Assembly (NCBI RefSeq): GCF_024713975.1
Contig: NC_091096.1
Location: forward strand, 7,574,001-7,638,000
DNA: 64,000 nt
Direction of reading: 5' to 3'
From: Paralichthys olivaceus
Lineage: Eukaryota; Chordata; Actinopteri; Pleuronectiformes; Paralichthyidae
Part shown: positions 52,530 to 64,000 of the stretch, one piece after another
Position numbering within the stretch: position 1 is the stretch's first letter
Layout of the letters: the number at the start of each line of letters is the position of its first letter
Translations under genes and position numbers: made by a program
The notes under the pieces: generated by a model
The model's input: the letters and a program-made list of their open reading frames with translations, nothing else
What the model was told of the DNA's origin: nothing
The model's database searches: none

Positions 52530-54660
52530 TGATATGAGCTCAATTACTGTAGCTCCATACTGATCTGCTTACTGCCACCTCTTCTCAATTAAAAACACGC
52601 AGATAACTAACTTCATTACTAACTTCTTTGTATTGGGGAAGGAGCAGGACACTGAGACGTGGACTCACATCAGTGTATTTAGACGTCACCCAGATAGATC
52701 TTGAAGTGACCATTTGAAGACATGAAGTGGCGTAGAAACTAGACTTCAGACAAAGAGACACTTCCGCCACCTAGTGTCTGTTTTGACACACTCCATCTAT
52801 TTATGCATTTGCTTTTCATTGTCTCTTAATCATCCGTCATGCGTCTGCAGGAGGTGAAAACCAATAACATGATACTGTGAAATCCATCATAACAACACAC
52901 CAGACTGTGCACAGAAAATTTCCATTTAAATAAAAGTAAATAACCGTCATGCAACAACTGTCTATACACCAAAGAATTGTGGTTTACTGAGGTTGAATTT
53001 GTTGCAGGGTTTTTCTTTGAAATTGCATTAATATATACATATAGTGCACAGCCCCTGCATGATAGAAACTATGCACATATCAATTGACGATCAGATTTAC
53101 TGCAATTAGAAAACCTTAACTATTTTCCACCCCAAAGTTTCTTATGTTGTCCAAAAGCTCAAATGTTGTTTTATCCCAAATATAGAAGACACATGAAATT
53201 TGATATACTTTAAATATAACATCAGTCTTCATTAATAAGTGTTTGTTGGCTGGTTAAAGAGAGAAATCAGGAAGAAATTTTCCTCCAAAAGCTTTTGCAA
53301 ATCCCTATTTCATAGAGAAATGGAGATGTCTATCTAGTGTTTCCTTATTTTTCTTCAGGAAGGCACTAGGCTTGTTGACTTCCTCTCCCCTCCCTTCCTT
53401 CCTTCTCTCCGAAGGTACTCATCTGAAAAATGAGAACAAAGTGATTGTTCCTGTTCTCTTTCTTAAGTCACTTCAAATGCTATCCGTGGACGGGCGGCTC
53501 ATTGTCAGGAGAGTTGCAGTGCGAGCAGGAGGGAGAGAACGCTTGTTCAGGTACACCAGCAGCAGCTGCAGGAGCACCACCACCACAGCATCACAGAAAA
53601 CACACTCAACTGGTGAGTTCCACACACAGGCTTCACTGCAGCCTCACACAAACACACACTTACTTACATGGCACTGACTGGCAGACAGGCGAGGAGGGGC
53701 TTCAGATTTTAATGGATTGCTCGGAATGCACGGTGTGGCAAAGTGTGGGCTGGGGTCTCTGCACCGTGCACTGAGGAGGGAGAGGTGAGGATGATGATCC
53801 ACAAGAACATTTGAAACTGGCTGGAGAACACTGAAAAGTGCAGCATGGATATCAAGTTATAACAGAATCTTGAAGCTGAATAACATTCCTGTTGCATTGT
53901 GCATGTACTTTATGTTTTCAGCATATTACTGATAACAGATCTACATCCAAATTCCTCTGTCACTATGTATTTCTTTTTGCAGAGACAAAATAATGTGTTT
54001 GATAGTAAATTTATGAATGAATCTGTTGTCCCCGCAAGTTTTATTCATTTTCATCTTGGCTTGGCCGTATGATCAGCACCCCCGCCTTTAAAAGCATCCA
54101 CATACTGTTCATCTCAGGTATGGAGAGTGATGATTGGTTGGTGTTGAATTAATGCCAAACGTACGTGGAGTGCTATCCACAGCAGGGATGCTAATCACGG
54201 CACAACAGAGCTTCTCAACTTCATCATTCTCACTTGTCACCATTTTCAATTCAATCATGTTTTACTCTGCATGTATAAGGTGACATGAATATGTGTAAAC
54301 TGAATGCAAATTCTAGATTATTGAAATCTGCTGCTTTTCTTTAATTTATGGGATAATAAACTGATTATGTTTGTGTTTTGGACTATTGGTCACATGAAAT
54401 AAGACATTGTAAGATGTCATCTTAGTTTTCAGGACGCTTTAACGGACAATTCTTACTGTTTTCTGACAAAACAATGAAACGAATAATTTGAAAAAAAATC
54501 CCTATCTCTATACGATGACATATGACATCACATGCATCATCAGCAGCAAACAGGGCATTAACATATAACAGACGTAGTAGACCGTGCACTCATGCTAATA
54601 TGGACTGACACAGATTCCAGCAGTTTCTCACTGATTAACACTGAGTTATTTACTGTAAAG
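52530..54660. other. Gene-free stretch, shared upstream region of isotocin and znf366
   Basis: The two genes diverge from here. A donor-like site (CTG|GTGAGT at 53612) after a CAG-rich stretch could end a non-coding znf366 exon; no other structure is supported. Confidence 0.4.
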
Positions 54661-54666
54661 AATCAA

Positions 54667-55038
54667 TTAAAGGTCCAGTGTGTAAGATTTAGCTGAAAGG
54701 GAACTTTTGGCAGAAATTTAATGTAGAATAATCCTCATGATGTTTTCACTAGTTCATTTCATCTAAATTGTATGAATTGTGTTTTTTTTACCCCAGAAAA
54801 CACCCTTTATATTTAAATACTTTATATTTACATGAGGGGGCCCTCTCTACGGAGGTCGCTATGTTTTTTACATTAGTCCAGACTTAACAAACTAAACACC
54901 TTTTGAGTTTTTATGAAAACTGAAGCTACCACAGGTTCTTTTTCATGTTTGGAAGGAGAGGGTGAGGTGAGGGGTGTTCAGCTGCAACATGCAACTTCAA
55001 CACTAGATATCACAAAATTCTACACACTGTACCTTTAA
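54667..55038 (+). mobile_element. TTAA-ended MITE, copy 6 (full length, 372 bp)
   Basis: Best-preserved copy: left end TTAAAGGTCCAGTGTGTAAG; right end, read inward, TTAAAGGTACAGTGTGTAGA. These are inverted repeats of about 20 bp with two or three mismatches. No coding capacity. TTAA at both ends would fit a piggyBac-like target, or may be part of the repeat. Confidence 0.9.
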
Positions 55039-55127
55039 GCACAACTTTTCTCAGTTCTATTTAAATGTCATGCAGAAGTAAGAAAGTTCCTCTCTGGTTA
55101 TCAGCATCTCTTCATCCATGTCTATAG

Positions 55128-55128
55128 G

Positions 55129-55156
<28 letters not shown>
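55128..55156 (+). repeat. (AC)n microsatellite
   Basis: Pure AC run. Confidence 0.9.
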
Positions 55157-55160
<4 letters not shown>

Positions 55161-55317
55161 GAAATATTATGAGAAGTGAAAAGTATGCGGGAGGTAGAGG
55201 TGAGCGTTTCACAGTCAGCTTCCTAATTTCAGGAGAGGAGTAGACCTGTGAGAAAGGAGGAAGTGAAACGTTTCAGGTTGAACACTGAAAGGTGTGGGTG
55301 TGTGACATCATACTGTA

Positions 55318-55342
55318 CGTGTGTGTGTGTGTGTGTGTGTGT
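55318..55342 (+). repeat. (GT)n microsatellite
   Basis: Pure GT run. Confidence 0.9.
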
Positions 55343-56092
55343 CCAGCTTCGATTCCTCCCAAAGAAATCTTCAGATTCATATCATAAATAGAAACCAGAC
55401 ACAAGTCTTTCTCCAAATGATGTGTCTGTTTTTGTGGCTAGAAAGTAACTGCATACAACAAATACATAAATTGTACTAATACAAGTTTGAGGTATTGCTC
55501 TGCTCTTTCCATCTTATGCTTGTTTATTAATTTACTCTACGTGCCAGGTGGAAATATTATAAATTTTTACCCCATTTATTTGATAGCTGCAGTTTCTAGT
55601 TAGGCTTCAGATTAGGATTACATATAAAACGACATGTGATAAATTTATAAAACCTCTTGCCAAAATTATCAGTGTCCAGCTGCGGCCTCTTGACAAGTGC
55701 ACAGTGGTTTCTCCCTTAATTAAAATAACAGTTTAAGGCCCAAAAAGCTAAAAGTGTCCGATACTTCATATCAAACTTGATGAAGCAGAACCACAGATGT
55801 CATCTTTTCTTTTCCACAAGTCCCTTTCCCATATCAAAATATGCTGAATGCATTACCCACAATGCATCACCAGATTTTTTTTCCATCTCAGTATTAGTGA
55901 TTGGTCTTCAGCCCCATCAGAAGTTGTCTGATATCGCTTGAGGCAAATCATCACATGTCATGCTGCTCTCTCTGGAGCCACAATAGTTGTATTAATGCAA
56001 TTCTAGCTCTCCCCAATACTTTTAAAGAGACTTTGATGTAAAATCAGTGGACGTTTAACCCCTCCCTCTATTTGTTCTAATGCAGAGAGAAG

Positions 56093-59000
56093 ATGGAAGC
56101 AGATAGAGTGAATTTGTCTCCAAGAAGAAGTCCTCCTCTCAGAGATGAACTCAGACCAGCACCCCAGCACAGTTTCTATCTCAGTCCTCCTCCACTCTAT
56201 ATCAAACCCCCCAAATTCTCCCTTCCCAGATACCCCAGGCTCTCACCCACCACTGACACCTACAGCATGTTCAGCTCACCGGCTTTCTTTCCCTTACTTG
56301 GCCCTGGTTACACTCCAAAGGAGGGATCCCAGAAACGCAAAAGAACTCCTTTCAAAATGGATGCCCAAGGAGGTGAATCACCTGACAGAGGAGAGGAGGA
56401 GGCAGGAGAGAGCAGCAGTAAGAAGACAGTAGACCTCTCCCACATCCCCTTGTCTCTCCCTCTTCACACCATTCCTTCCCCAGCTCCAAAACCCCTCCCT
56501 GGTATGATCGAGCTCAACAGACTGCAGCTTCATCAGCGATCACCGGGTATGCATCTACCTGTACAGGTGAAACAGGAGCCTCTCAGTCCTTCCCCAGTTT
56601 GGCCTCCCTCCCCTCTCCTTCTCCATCCTCCCTACTTCCCACCTCTCCACCACAGCCTCTTCCCATACCCCTTCTTCATGCCCAGCCCTGTAATGCACCT
56701 CTCCCCTGGCGCCTTCTACCCCAGAGAGGGCCTCCGACCCGGTCATCGTGCCCGTGACCGAGCTTCTCGAGGCGGGGCAACCAGCGCTGAGAAGCTGGGG
56801 TTGGACATTCACGTGGATGACAGTTACTATGTCGATGTCGGAGGTGACCAGAAGCGATGGAAGTGTCGCATGTGTGACAAGTCGTACACCTCCAAGTACA
56901 ACCTGGTCACGCACATCCTGGGCCACAATGGCATCAAGCCGCACGGATGCCACTTGTGTGGGAAACTTTTCAAGCAGCTGAGTCACCTGCACACTCACCT
57001 GCTCACACATCAGGGCATGAGGCCCCACAAGTGCCAGGTGTGCCACAAGGCCTTCACCCAGACGAGCCACCTGAAGAGGCACATGATGCAGCACAGTGAC
57101 GTGAAGCCATACAGGTGAATGAAGGTGTCAGGTTTTTATTTCTGCCTAATTTTGTCCAAATCTTCCTTCTCACACACACACTTTAAATTCTGCCCCCTCC
57201 AGCTGCAGCGTGTGTGGCCGAGGCTTCGCCTACCCCAGTGAGCTCCGTGCCCACGAGCTGAAGCATGAGAAAGGCCAGGAGAACGTGTGTGTGGAGTGTG
57301 GTCTGGACTTTCCCACACTGGCTCAGCTGAAGAGGCACCTGACCGCTCACCGCGGACCCACCCTGTACAGGTGAGCAGAAATATGATTCTTTCTTTTGCT
57401 GAAATGTGATCATGCACTGTTAAAGCAATAGTTTGAAATACCCTTGTTCATTTTCTTTTTGAAAGTCAGATGACAAGATTGATACCAGTCTTATGTCTGT
57501 TCTGGAAATGGGGAAGACTGTATAATCGCACCTCTAAAAAAAAAGAAAATAAAAAGCGACAATTTCTAATTTCATTTTATTTAAACAAAAACCAAAGTGT
57601 AAAAGTTTTTACGAGCTGCTCTGTTTCTTGGCTGAAACCGTTGAGAAGTCAGAGGGAGTTCAGAGAATGTTACTGCTGCAGGCAAAGAGATAATCTGGCA
57701 CATAAACCCCTTTGTGAAACTGCAACATGTTCTTACACTTGGGATTTTGTTCAGATGAAACAGAGGAGATAAAACATGATAATCATTGAGCTTTGCAGCA
57801 GCTCGCAGGTGGATTTGTTACCTTTGGTCAGACCCATCCCAGCTGTTTCCACCAGCTCCCCCTCTTTGTGCTAAACGTATCTCTCAGTCGCTATATATTT
57901 GACAGATATGAGAGTGGAATCAGTCGTTCCATATAATTTTGGGTAAGAAAGTGAATAAGTAAATATTTCAAAGTAATGCTTGAACATTTCAGTTCTTTAT
58001 TTGACTGTATAGAAGGAGGTTATACCTCTTGTTCCTGCAGGTGTGCAGAGTGCCAGAAGACCTTCCAGTATCCGAGTCAGCTTCAGAACCACATGATGAA
58101 ACACAAAGACATCCGACCATACATCTGCAGCGAGTGTGGGATGGAGTTCATCCAGTCACACCACCTGAAACAGCACACGCTCACTCACAAAGTAGGTTTC
58201 ATTAGGAGAACCAAGAGAAACGATGCAGTATTTTCTCCATGTTTTTTTTGACAGGGACTGGAAGAATAACCACGGATTTTGGAATCAATTTTGCTGTCAC
58301 GTTAAAACTCGCCCATTACTCCTTGTTTACATCTTTGATTATGAAGTTTGGACTCTGTTCTAATAGGTTTCTTTGGCGGCTGTTTTCAAGCACCTTAAAT
58401 TCAGACCCCTGATTTTATTTTACCCATTAACATCCAGCTTTCATCCTTTATTTCCCCTCAAGTAACTTTAGGATTGGAAGAAAACATTTTATTCAACAAT
58501 GCTTTACTGTTCAGTGTACACTGTGTTAATGTGTCCCAACTCTTGACTGAAGCAATTCAAGATTTGATGTTTTGTGGTTGCACCATAGCATCTAGTGAAA
58601 ATATTCTAAATGTATTTTGCACCATTTCATGCACATTCTCCCAAAACTCAGCCTGATGTATTTGGTATATCTGGAAATGTTGGTCTTTCCAATAGAAATT
58701 AAAATAAAGATCCAACAGACCAACACTTGTAGCAATCAGAAAGCAGTCTGTCAACTACATGTCTCATGCCACATACTTCCACATTCTCTTGTTCTCCAGG
58801 GCGTGAAAGAGCATAAATGTCGCATCTGTGGGCGTGAGTTTACCCTGTTGGCCAACATGAAACGCCATGTCCTCATCCACACCAACATTCGGGCCTACCA
58901 GTGCCACATGTGCTTCAAGAGTTTCGTCCAAAAACAGACTCTCAAGGCTCACATGATCGTCCACTCGGACATCAAGCCCTATAAATGCAAGGTTAGTCAA

Positions 59001-60172
59001 ATATAACAGTACAGAGTTCCTCTTTTGGTCACTGATGAAAAGAAATGTTGCTAAACTCTACAGCGACCATAAACATTTTCAATAAAACATTGTAGTTGAA
59101 CATGAGGGAACACTTTTTAATTTACCATTTTCCATTGGCAGTCAACATGGCTTTCATTTATCAGTCATTCTTTTACCTTAACTGAGTTGTCATTTTTGCG
59201 ACCATGAAACACTAACAGCACTTACCCAAAACACATTTCCCTAATCCTTAGCGAGTTCTTTCTGAAGGTCGCCTCATCAGTTATATTTTAATTCTATTAA
59301 ACATGTTATCCTGATAGGGGGTCAAACACAGTTGCAAATGGCAGTTAGTCTTAGCTAATTAACCTTTTGTTTAAGGCCCAAAAAACCAAAGTGTAAAAAT
59401 ATGTTGCAGCATAAGAGGGGGGGTTATGTGGCCAACTTTGTCACAACTGGACCAACACAAGAAAACGGTTCCCTCAGTTTCACTGTTTAGATTGAAGATC
59501 ATTATTGTCATCGTACTCAGGTACAATGAAATTGAAAGAGGCTTCTCTCCAAAGGTAGAGAAGATATATAGTGTGAAAACCTATAGATAAAGGTATCAAT
59601 ACTCAACGTGCTGTCGTTATCGTAAACCAAATCATATTTATTGATAACTACAGCCTGGAGTATTTAGCGGCTCTTAAAGGCCTCGACACTTTTCTGCAGT
59701 GTGTGTTTTGACCTTGGTGTTTGGTGTGACGACTGAGACGATGACCAGATAGCAGAGAGGCTTTTGGCAGTGGGAGCCTCCTTGTCCATAGGAAGGATAT
59801 CGCCGCACAAACTGCCTCTCTAACAATGGCCCCCCAGCCTCCCCGGAGGACGGGGCCCGCAAATAGATTTCATCTCGCTTTCTCTGCTGCTGGAGGGAGC
59901 TTCCTGTTTTCTCACGGTCCTCTTGGACAGTTTACAGTCCCTCTCTCCTCCTGAAGGAAAGGACCACCCTAATAAAAAAGAATGCAGAGGAAGGACAGCG
60001 CAGGAGTTGCCCTTCCCTGTTCTCCTCCTGGCTCTATCCCCATGTTGCTTCCTCTCTCTCTCTTTCGCTCTCTCTCTCTCCCTGACGCACAAGAAAAACA
60101 GAGAGAGAGAGAGAGAAGGAGAGAGAGACGAAGACAAAGACGAAAAACGGAAAACAAAGATATAGGGAGGAT

Positions 60173-60206
<34 letters not shown>

Positions 60207-61596
60207 TTGTGTGTGTGCCTGCACATTCATTCATGATTACGTGTAGCTTTGCATTCTGAAAAAATGAGTCATCTAACAAAGGAGATTCGGCAGAGAAGGA
60301 AAAATAATAGATAATAGATGTTTTGAGGTAAAAGTACTCTATGAGTATTATCAATTTCTGATTCTTTTTAATTTGGAGACTACTGCGTTTCATGGGGAAA
60401 TATTCTGGTTTTAACTGTCTCAATTGAATGATTCATAGATGATACTGAAAAAACTCAGGCATGTTTAGGGGACTTATATTAATGTATGTGCGAGTGTGTA
60501 CAATTTGTTGCAGATCCAAATAATAATAATAGTATATAAATAAATGATAATAATCTGGATCTTGTGAATTGGGCCTTAGTGTGTGCTCTAAGTGACATTC
60601 TAGTTCTGCTTTTAGTTTTCATGCTAAGCTTCGCTAACTGGCTGTTGGCTCGAGCCTCATAATTCATATTCATGCATGAGATTGGTATTGAACCAATCTC
60701 ATGCATGAGCTTATTTAGAAAAAATCTTGAACTTTTTCTTTAAGCGAGGACCTGAAATCTTGTTAACTGTGTAAGACCTGTTGGAAGACTTATTTAAATG
60801 TTAAAAACATATCTGGTCATACCCTTTTTTCTCCCAGCTTTGTGGAAAGGAGTTCAACAGGATGCATAATCTGATGGGCCACATGCATCTGCACTCAGAC
60901 AGCAAACCCTTTAAATGCCTCTACTGCCCGAGCAAGTTCACGCTGAAGGGAAACCTCACCAGACACATGAAGGTCAAACATGGCGTCATGGACAGAGGAC
61001 TGGATGAGAGACGTAAGGATCCTCAAATCTGCACTTTACTGTTCATGGCGTGCAACATGTTTTGTCTAATCATCTTTTCTCATGTTTCAGTGTTTAGGCA
61101 AAGGGGCCGTTTCTGCCTGACCACTCCGATGGGCCTCCTCACCCACTTCAGACAAGAGGAGCCGTTTGACCTTTCCCAGAAATCGCCAGGCCTGCCCAGC
61201 CTCCGTCTCGCCCAGTCTGACGGCGAGAGCGTCCCGGGGAGCTCATGTCAAGAGGAGGAGGATGAAGAGAGTTTGTACAGAAGGAGCCAGTACAGCCCGG
61301 AGGTGGACCATCACGAGCCCGCAGGCGAGGAGCAGTACAACCCTAAGCTGGAGGAGAGAGGACAGGGATCTCCAGGCGAGAAACAGACGTACCAGCAAAG
61401 TTTGACTCATGACACGGGGGCTGTGGGAGAAGAAAAAACATCATCTGTAGATCCCAGAGGTGACCAGGTACAACTCCTGCAGTCAGAAACCTCCTGCAAA
61501 TCCGATTCAGAGCCAGGTGATGAGGAGGCGTACCCCCATGAAACAGGCTACAGGCAGACATGTGACTCAGAGATGGAAGATCTTCACAAGAGTTAG
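56093..61596 (+). CDS. znf366: Zinc finger protein 366 (DC-SCRIPT); 6 coding exons
   Basis: Nuclear C2H2 protein that acts as co-repressor of nuclear receptors and regulates dendritic cells in mammals (family knowledge). Exons: 56093-57114, 57203-57370, 58041-58191, 58800-58991, 60838-61012, 61091-61596; 737 aa (human 744 as recalled). Seen: Pro-rich N-terminal half with VKQEP, conserved DDSYYVDVGG and QKRW, then eleven C2H2 fingers in tandem (first at CRMCDKSY, last at CLYCPSKF), each with the usual linker. After them come EEPFDLSQK, a PxDLS-type CtBP-binding motif, and an acidic tail. An acceptor (TTCTAATGCAG) seven bases before the ATG shows that the 5' UTR is spliced. ZNF710 is the nearest alternative, but DDSYYVDVGG and the PFDLSQK context fit ZNF366. 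Confidence 0.95.
60055..60120 (+). repeat. (CT)n and (GA)n tracts
   Basis: CTCTCTCT followed 20 bases later by GAGAGAGA, able to form a hairpin; in the intron before znf366 exon 5. Confidence 0.85.
60171..60219 (+). repeat. (GT)n microsatellite
   Basis: GT run with T interruptions. Confidence 0.9.
60430..60610 (+). repeat. Interspersed repeat family B, 3' part (znf366 intron 4)
   Basis: GATACTGAAAAAACTCAGGC, ATGTTTAGGGGACTTATATT, GTTGCAGATCCAAATAATAA and GAATTGGGCCTTAGTGTGTG match the right half of the copy at 35.98-36.30 kb. Confidence 0.6.
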
Positions 61597-61932
61597 ATGA
61601 GCCAGAGCAAAGCAAACAGCAATGAGATGATTTTTATGAGGCGGTGATCGATGAGGAAGAAAGAAACCAGAGCGGTGTGAAGGCAGCTGAATTTACAAGC
61701 ACAGAGGATGAAGAGGAGCAGAGAGAATGAGGAAAAGTAGAGGAACAATTGAGGAAGATGCAGGTTTTGGGGGACGCTGATGTTTTTTTGTTGTTGTTTC
61801 AGGACACACTCCCCTGAGGAGAGAGTAGTGAGTAGGTCTCTAAATATGAATTAAAAATTAAAGCTGTGAAGCAAACTGCATGTACAGAACACATTTAGCA
61901 GAAGGTTGTGATTAGGATGTGGCTTTTCAATG

Positions 61933-62181
61933 AATAAAATAAAATAATGTTGCAGTGTTAACACAAATATGCAATTTTGATTTAACTTTGACTTGATTTT
62001 TTTTTACTTGTTCATTAGTGGGACAAGGAACTCATCACATTTATATGACAAAGGTTGATTAAATAAACAGATTTTATTTTATGTCTAACGTTTAGATTTC
62101 TTTTAACATAACTTTGTTAGTTTTGGAGAATGGCTGTGTTTTTAATGTCAGTGATGATAAGTGATTATTCTGCTAAATAAA
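61933..62181 (+). other. znf366 poly(A) signals
   Basis: AATAAA at 61933-61938 and 62176-62181, about 340 and 580 bases after the stop. Confidence 0.45.
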
Positions 62182-62189
62182 GACAAAAA

Positions 62190-64000
62190 TAAAAGCTTAA
62201 ATGAATGAACCTGTGCAGTGAATCTTCTGTTTGTGTCTTCAGATGCCGTATAAACCTCCCCACGACTGTTTTTTTTGTGCTCCCAGATATAAAATCTCAA
62301 TTGTTAGCGTCTCGCACATACTTTAGCAAACCTCATATGATTGCTGTGAGTTTCAAAAAAACATGCTTTTCTCCTCCTGCTTCACTTTCAAAGCAGAGGA
62401 AGAGGAAGAGAAAACACCTCTCCCCTTCTCTCTTTTAGGTTGTGATCAAACGGCAGTGACGGACACAGTAGGTGTCTCAGACAAAGGCTTCATATGTCTG
62501 TATGAGTCAGAATAAAGCATTGTTTCTGCTCAATGCAGAAGCCCCACTGCAAATAGAAATACAAGTGGATCGTAAAATCTGTTTTACAAAACAGTAGAAT
62601 AACCAACATTGTCATACAGTTTGGCAATGTCACATATATCTATAGGATATATAGGAAAACATATCATTTAAAGTATAATTTACTGTGTTTCTATCCAGAC
62701 TGTGATATAAAACCCAGCTCATTGGGCTTTGGTATCATGGTGTATGTCACCGAGCTGGTTCAGGTGAAAGATTCATTTCTTTTCAGATGAAATGCAGAAC
62801 AGCAGCTTCTCTATTCTCACCAGGGACGACCACCGTGTCCTAAAGGGTGAAACTGCAAACAGTTTGAGGAAGTTCTCACATCCTCCTCTCCTTTCCTTTC
62901 CTCTCCTCACCTTCACATTTCAATCCCTGCTGCTTGCTCAGAGAGGAACTGCAGCGACTGGATACACTGTGGGTTTCAGTTTTTTTTTTAATCAACGTGT
63001 CCTCTCTAGAATCAGCTCCTCTGCTGAGTACCGTGCTGAGTCATCGCTGAAGACCACAGTAGACACACATGCACATTTAATGGACTTTTTAACTGTGCAA
63101 TATTCAGCTCTGCCGGTGAAATACAATGGTTCATATTCTGTTCTTACGTCATTTATAGTTTTCATTTATGCCTTTCAACATAAGTATTCGATGCTACTTA
63201 ATTAGTTCTTTACTGATTTTTATTTTTCATTGACCTCTTACTGCTGTAACTTTGCAAATGTCCCCACTGGGGGAATTAAGGATCAACTTATCTTATTTGA
63301 ATAATGGGTAAAACTGATCACAGCACAGAGATGCAGTGAAAGATGATGTTTCAGATGTTGACTTTATTGGTTTTGTGTTTTTAATGAAATGAAACTTCAG
63401 TGCTCATGAGAATCCGCACAGACACAGGAGAACAGGTAGATACTGAAGGGATGGGAAAATTACCTCTGCTGTAAGACACAATGGTTCTGCTTTGCAATGA
63501 AATTAACATGATAATTATTACCATGACAACATGATGTCGACACGATGACAAGAAAATGTTTCATTAGAAAATGAATTAATTCAGATCATCCAGATTTCAC
63601 GATCTGAGACTTCGAGAAGCTTTAAATTACAGGGAGGCAGCAACAAATTATTTTTTTCAGTATTATCTAATCTGCTGATCTTCAGTTCACTGTGATGAAC
63701 ATTTTTGAAAACAACAGTAGTAAGGTAACAACTAGTAAGGATTTGATTACTCCATTAATTATATCATCTCTGGGGACATTACATGTTATAGAATATTAGT
63801 AATTTAATATCATCTTGTGGGTCAAATTTTATTAGCTGTTATTGTCTTTACTATTAAGTTATAATTAATATTTTCTAAAATCTTTTTGAGTCAATATTAT
63901 AACTGATTCACCATTTTTCAATGATCTTGTTTGTGTTCCACTAGCCTGTATGAAAAGTACCGTACAAATAGATAAGGTTTGACTAAACAAGTTCAATATC
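62190..64000. other. Gene-free to window end
   Basis: AT-rich sequence. A plus-strand frame at 62792-63205 has no recognisable domain. Nothing else supported. Confidence 0.5.

Noticed and set aside
56555-57094. 179-codon minus-strand ORF
   Set aside because: Antisense of znf366 exon 1, which has clear zinc fingers on the plus strand.

Overview
The window is nuclear DNA of a ray-finned (teleost) fish. The clearest marker is an isotocin-neurophysin gene: isotocin, CYISNCPIG, is the oxytocin homologue of bony fishes. Small introns, many CA/CT/GT microsatellites, short DNA-transposon relics and genes with close vertebrate homologues fit this. The species cannot be named from the sequence alone. 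It is ordinary AT-rich vertebrate sequence with seven complete multi-exon protein-coding genes. All seven could be joined exon by exon with consistent reading phases and GT-AG boundaries.

Layout. (1) 2407-10050, minus: lifr, a LIF-receptor-type cytokine receptor (17 coding exons, 984 aa), with a likely non-coding first exon near 17.9-18.2 kb. (2) 10.1-18.8 kb: gene-poor, with a 1,023-bp hAT transposon relic bounded by a perfect 8-bp target duplication, and copies of a TTAA-ended MITE. (3) 20789-27106, minus: lzts3 (ProSAPiP1-like; 7 coding exons, 1053 aa), much longer than the mammalian protein because of two low-complexity expansions; its promoter probably lies in the CpG-rich stretch at 29.3-29.7 kb. 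(4) 32773-34228, plus: sepiapterin reductase (4 exons, 248 aa). (5) 35759-43349, plus: smyd1, the muscle SET/MYND methyltransferase (10 exons, 489 aa), including the 39-nt cassette exon. (6) 46592-47368, minus: liver-type fatty-acid-binding protein fabp1 (4 exons, 128 aa) with a TATA box and an HNF1-type site. (7) 49542-51652, minus: isotocin-neurophysin (3 coding exons, 156 aa) with a TATA box and a non-coding first exon. (8) 56093-61596, plus: znf366 (6 coding exons, 737 aa, 11 C2H2 fingers and a CtBP-binding PFDLS motif).

The genes are not one pathway: cytokine signalling, postsynaptic scaffold, pterin synthesis, muscle chromatin/myosin factor, lipid binding, neuropeptide and transcriptional co-repressor. 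The neighbourhood joins genes that in human lie on chromosomes 5 (LIFR, ZNF366), 20p13 (LZTS3, OXT) and 2p (SPR, SMYD1, FABP1), so the block itself is of comparative interest. I found no operon-like or defence-like novel system. The most unusual items are the lifr ectodomain lacking the first half of the N-terminal cytokine module, the two repeat expansions in lzts3, the seven-copy MITE family and the intact target duplication of the hAT relic.
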